Positions 8,952-10,412 of a DNA stretch of 10,412 nucleotides are shown here, piece by piece. The notes beneath the pieces were generated by a model. That model was not told the DNA's origin. It ran no database searches and saw only the letters and a program-made list of their open reading frames with translations. Origin of the DNA: Synura sp. LO234KE (taxonomy: Eukaryota > Sar > Synurophyceae > Synurales > Mallomonadaceae); assembly GCA_015143735.1 (NCBI GenBank), contig VKHC01000639.1, positions 1 to 10,412 of the forward strand, written 5' to 3'. The position numbers were made by a program, and so were the translations under genes. Numbering within the stretch: position 1 is the stretch's first letter; every line of letters starts with the position of its first letter.

Positions 8952-9578
8952 GTATCAGGGAGGTAGGGAGGAAGGGAGGTGTTGAGGGGGGGGGAGGAAA
9001 GGGTACATGAGAAATACAATATCTTGTGTGAGTCTATGAAGTAAGGAACAGCTCCAGGTGGCAACCGTTTGGTACAGCGAGAACGAGTCGCATGCAGCAC
9101 CGCGATAAAAAACTATGTCCGTCGACATGTCGATTCGTGGGACCTATGACCTAGGACTCACCCGCCCTCTCGAGAGAAGTTCATTCCATATACTCCTGTC
9201 ACAGTCATACGACGAGAGTCACGAGTCACAGACATGGGAACGGATATATACGGCGGAAGGGTAGCCGCGCGCATGTCGTCGAAATATGCGCTCGCTCGTG
9301 TTAGGGCGGGTAGTAGGAAGCGCATCCTTCGCCATCTTTCAGACTTGTTTTATTACGAAAAGATGAAATCATCTAAGCTATTAGCTAGTTAATAGAATGC
9401 CCTTTAGTAAAATACAGCGCCGAATTACCGATTTTGCATCAGTTTCACATATCCAGATGCTGTACCCACTTCGGTGGATACACAATATTATGAAAATATA
9501 TATGAAAAACAAATATTCTACTTTCACTGTTATTTTTTCATTGTAAGTAAAGGTGTGGAGTAAATTGACAGGGAGATG
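8952..9578. other. Region between converging genes, no firm gene
   Basis: After the G-rich tract there is a 49-codon plus-strand frame (9115-9264) and another (9397-9546), both too short to call. A TTTATT at 9349-9354 gives AATAAA on the minus strand and could be the 3' end signal of the right-edge gene. Nothing else stands out. Confidence 0.4.
8959..9003 (+). other. G-rich tract, possible G-quadruplex
   Basis: Just after the stop codon of the small hypothetical gene lies a run of repeated GGGAGG-type units and an eight-G run, at least four GGG tracts in about 45 bases on the plus strand. In the transcript it would sit in the start of the 3' UTR. Folding or effect on 3'-end formation is inference. 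Confidence 0.5.
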
Positions 9579-9866
9579 CTAAGCACAGAATTGTAGAAGG
9601 TGGATGGGTGAGGAGTAAAGCTGGATTACCAGCAACGAAGGACAAGGGGAGGAAGATCGTAGCGATGAGGGACAAGTTCATCTGCAAAGATGAGGAGCGA
9701 GAGCGAGAGCGGCCGTTAGTGATTGTTGTGGTAAGATCGAGATGTAACTGAAGTTCAATAAATGAAAATATGTTGAGTAGAGCACAACATCTTTCCCTCT
9801 ATCTATATTTCTGTATATATCTTACCGTTGCCTGATTTCCTCGGATGGCGATGACCGCGTTCATCG
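9579..9866 (-). other. Possible further minus-strand exons of the right-edge gene
   Basis: Splice-like signals on the minus strand define an exon 9866-9826 (acceptor CGACTGTCAG, donor GTAAGA) and an exon 9681-9630. The second is preceded by a CTAAC branch-like site, a long pyrimidine run and TTTGCAG, and followed by donor GTAATC. A 51-bp intron then ends CTTAG at 9579. In one phase the 9681-9630 exon encodes a hydrophobic MNLSLIATIFLPLSFVA; in another, a polar peptide. I could not connect these cleanly to 10149-10349, and the plus strand also offers an exon here, so strand and frame are unsettled. Confidence 0.25.
9757..9762 (+). terminator. AATAAA hexamer on the plus strand
   Basis: It could be a poly(A) signal for a plus-strand transcript such as that of the small hypothetical gene or a weak frame ending at 9751. 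It lies 800 bases after the stop at 8951, which is far, and it may be chance. Confidence 0.15.
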
Positions 9867-10148
9867 CTGACAGTCGATAAGCGCAAGCCACGCCGAACAA
9901 ATGGTTGAGTGTAGGTAGAAATCAGTTTAGATGTTGGTTTGCAAATGGGAAAGAAAGCGGTAAACCATTTCGCAGCAGTGAGTGGTTAAGTCAAAGGGAT
10001 ATATTTGTTTGGTAGCAGTAGAGTAGGCTACCAGAAAAGCCATGAATCAAGGACACATGACCGAGCCTTCGTACCTTCTTGGATCCTTTGGTCATTGGTC
10101 TGACTGCAGACAGGAAAGTGTGGCAGAGGTAGACAGCAGGAAAGCAAA

Positions 10149-10349
10149 TCAATCATGAATTGTTGTAACTTCTGGTGGCATGCGATTTGGGTCATGTACA
10201 CGATTCGAGTTAAACCACATCGCCGCGCTGGTACCTCTCCAGATTTTTCCTAGGGACTCCAACGTGTCCACTAGCTCAAGGCGTAAGAGAGGTACCGTTG
10301 AGGCACCAGAACCTCCCGTAACACGGGGTACATCACTAAAGGCACATTC
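10149..10349 (-). CDS. Probable 3' exon of a gene entering from beyond the right edge
   Basis: The minus-strand frame runs 66 codons from a likely acceptor (TTTTCGCAG before GAATGTGCC, first base 10349) to TGA at 10149-10151. It starts in phase 0. There is no ATG near its beginning, so it is better read as an exon than as a complete small gene. The peptide mixes a short Gly/Ser stretch (VTGGSGAST), an amphipathic segment (LLRLELVDTLESLGKIW) and a polar tail. No family is recognised. Upstream exons would lie beyond 10412. Alternatively the exon ends earlier at an internal donor (for example GTACAT after NSNR) and splices to weaker minus-strand exons to the left. A perfect hairpin lies five bases upstream of its first base. 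Confidence 0.45.
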   Translation of the reverse strand, partial: ECAFSDVPRVTGGSGASTVPLLRLELVDTLESLGKIWRGTSAAMWFNSNRVHDPNRMPPEVTTIHD

Positions 10350-10354
10350 CTGCG

Positions 10355-10381
10355 AAAACGTCACTGACCCAGTGACGTTTT
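10355..10381. repeat. Perfect hairpin, 12-bp stem with 3-nt loop
   Basis: AAAACGTCACTG, loop ACC, then CAGTGACGTTTT. Each arm carries the TGACGT core known from bZIP/CRE-type binding sites. On the minus strand the 3' arm ends five bases before the probable exon start at 10349 and covers most of its pyrimidine tract. Confidence 0.75.
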
Positions 10382-10412
10382 TTCAAAAAATGTCGTATAG
10401 AGGATATATTTT

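Noticed and set aside
8430-9100. Minus-strand frames at 8430-8849 and 8840-9100
   Set aside because: They overlap the last two exons of the small hypothetical gene, which have a clear in-phase junction; the minus peptides look like translated shadows.
9115-9376. Small plus-strand gene: ATG 9115, donor at 9261, acceptor at 9342, stop 9374-9376 (59 residues)
   Set aside because: It is in phase, but short, without a recognisable motif, and the donor GTAGCC is weak; the first exon can also join other sites equally well.
1-10412. Mobile element, CRISPR array, or prokaryotic operon
   Set aside because: No transposase or reverse transcriptase motifs, no long terminal repeats, no spaced repeat array, and spliced genes throughout.

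Overview
The window looks like nuclear DNA of a eukaryote. Its genes only become continuous after removing GT-AG introns, and all three stop codons (TAA, TGA, TAG) end proteins, so the standard genetic code fits. Introns run from about 47 bp to 402 bp, and two genes are divided by only 72 bp. This suggests a compact protist-like genome; I cannot name the group. No rRNA, tRNA, CRISPR array, bacterial operon or recognisable transposon was seen. All gene models below were spliced by eye from reading frame, splice signals and phase matching.

Layout: 1-1302 is mostly non-coding. It holds a GC-rich island (560-967) with weak coding candidates on both strands and the presumed 3' UTR of the next gene. 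At 1303-2716 (minus) lies a three-exon gene for a 432-residue CDKN3-like dual-specificity/tyrosine phosphatase with a C-terminal EF-hand, the only gene whose family I recognise. At 2717-2788 is a very short shared promoter. At 2789-7013 (plus) lies a nine-exon gene for an 893-residue, low-complexity, Ser/Pro-rich and probably disordered protein with many proline-directed phosphorylation sites. After an intergenic stretch (7014-7842), 7843-8951 (plus) holds a six-exon gene for a 187-residue protein of unknown family. The right end (8952-10412) has a G-rich tract, a probable 3' exon of a minus-strand gene entering from beyond the window (10149-10349), less certain minus-strand exons between about 9579 and 9866, and a perfect 12-bp-stem hairpin directly upstream of that gene's splice acceptor.

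Working together: the phosphatase gene and the Ser/Pro-rich gene share one promoter region. The first belongs to a family known for CDK-linked phosphatases, and the second encodes a protein with at least five full CDK consensus sites. A shared role in phosphorylation control is a reasonable but untested inference. Nothing in the sequence links the other genes to them.
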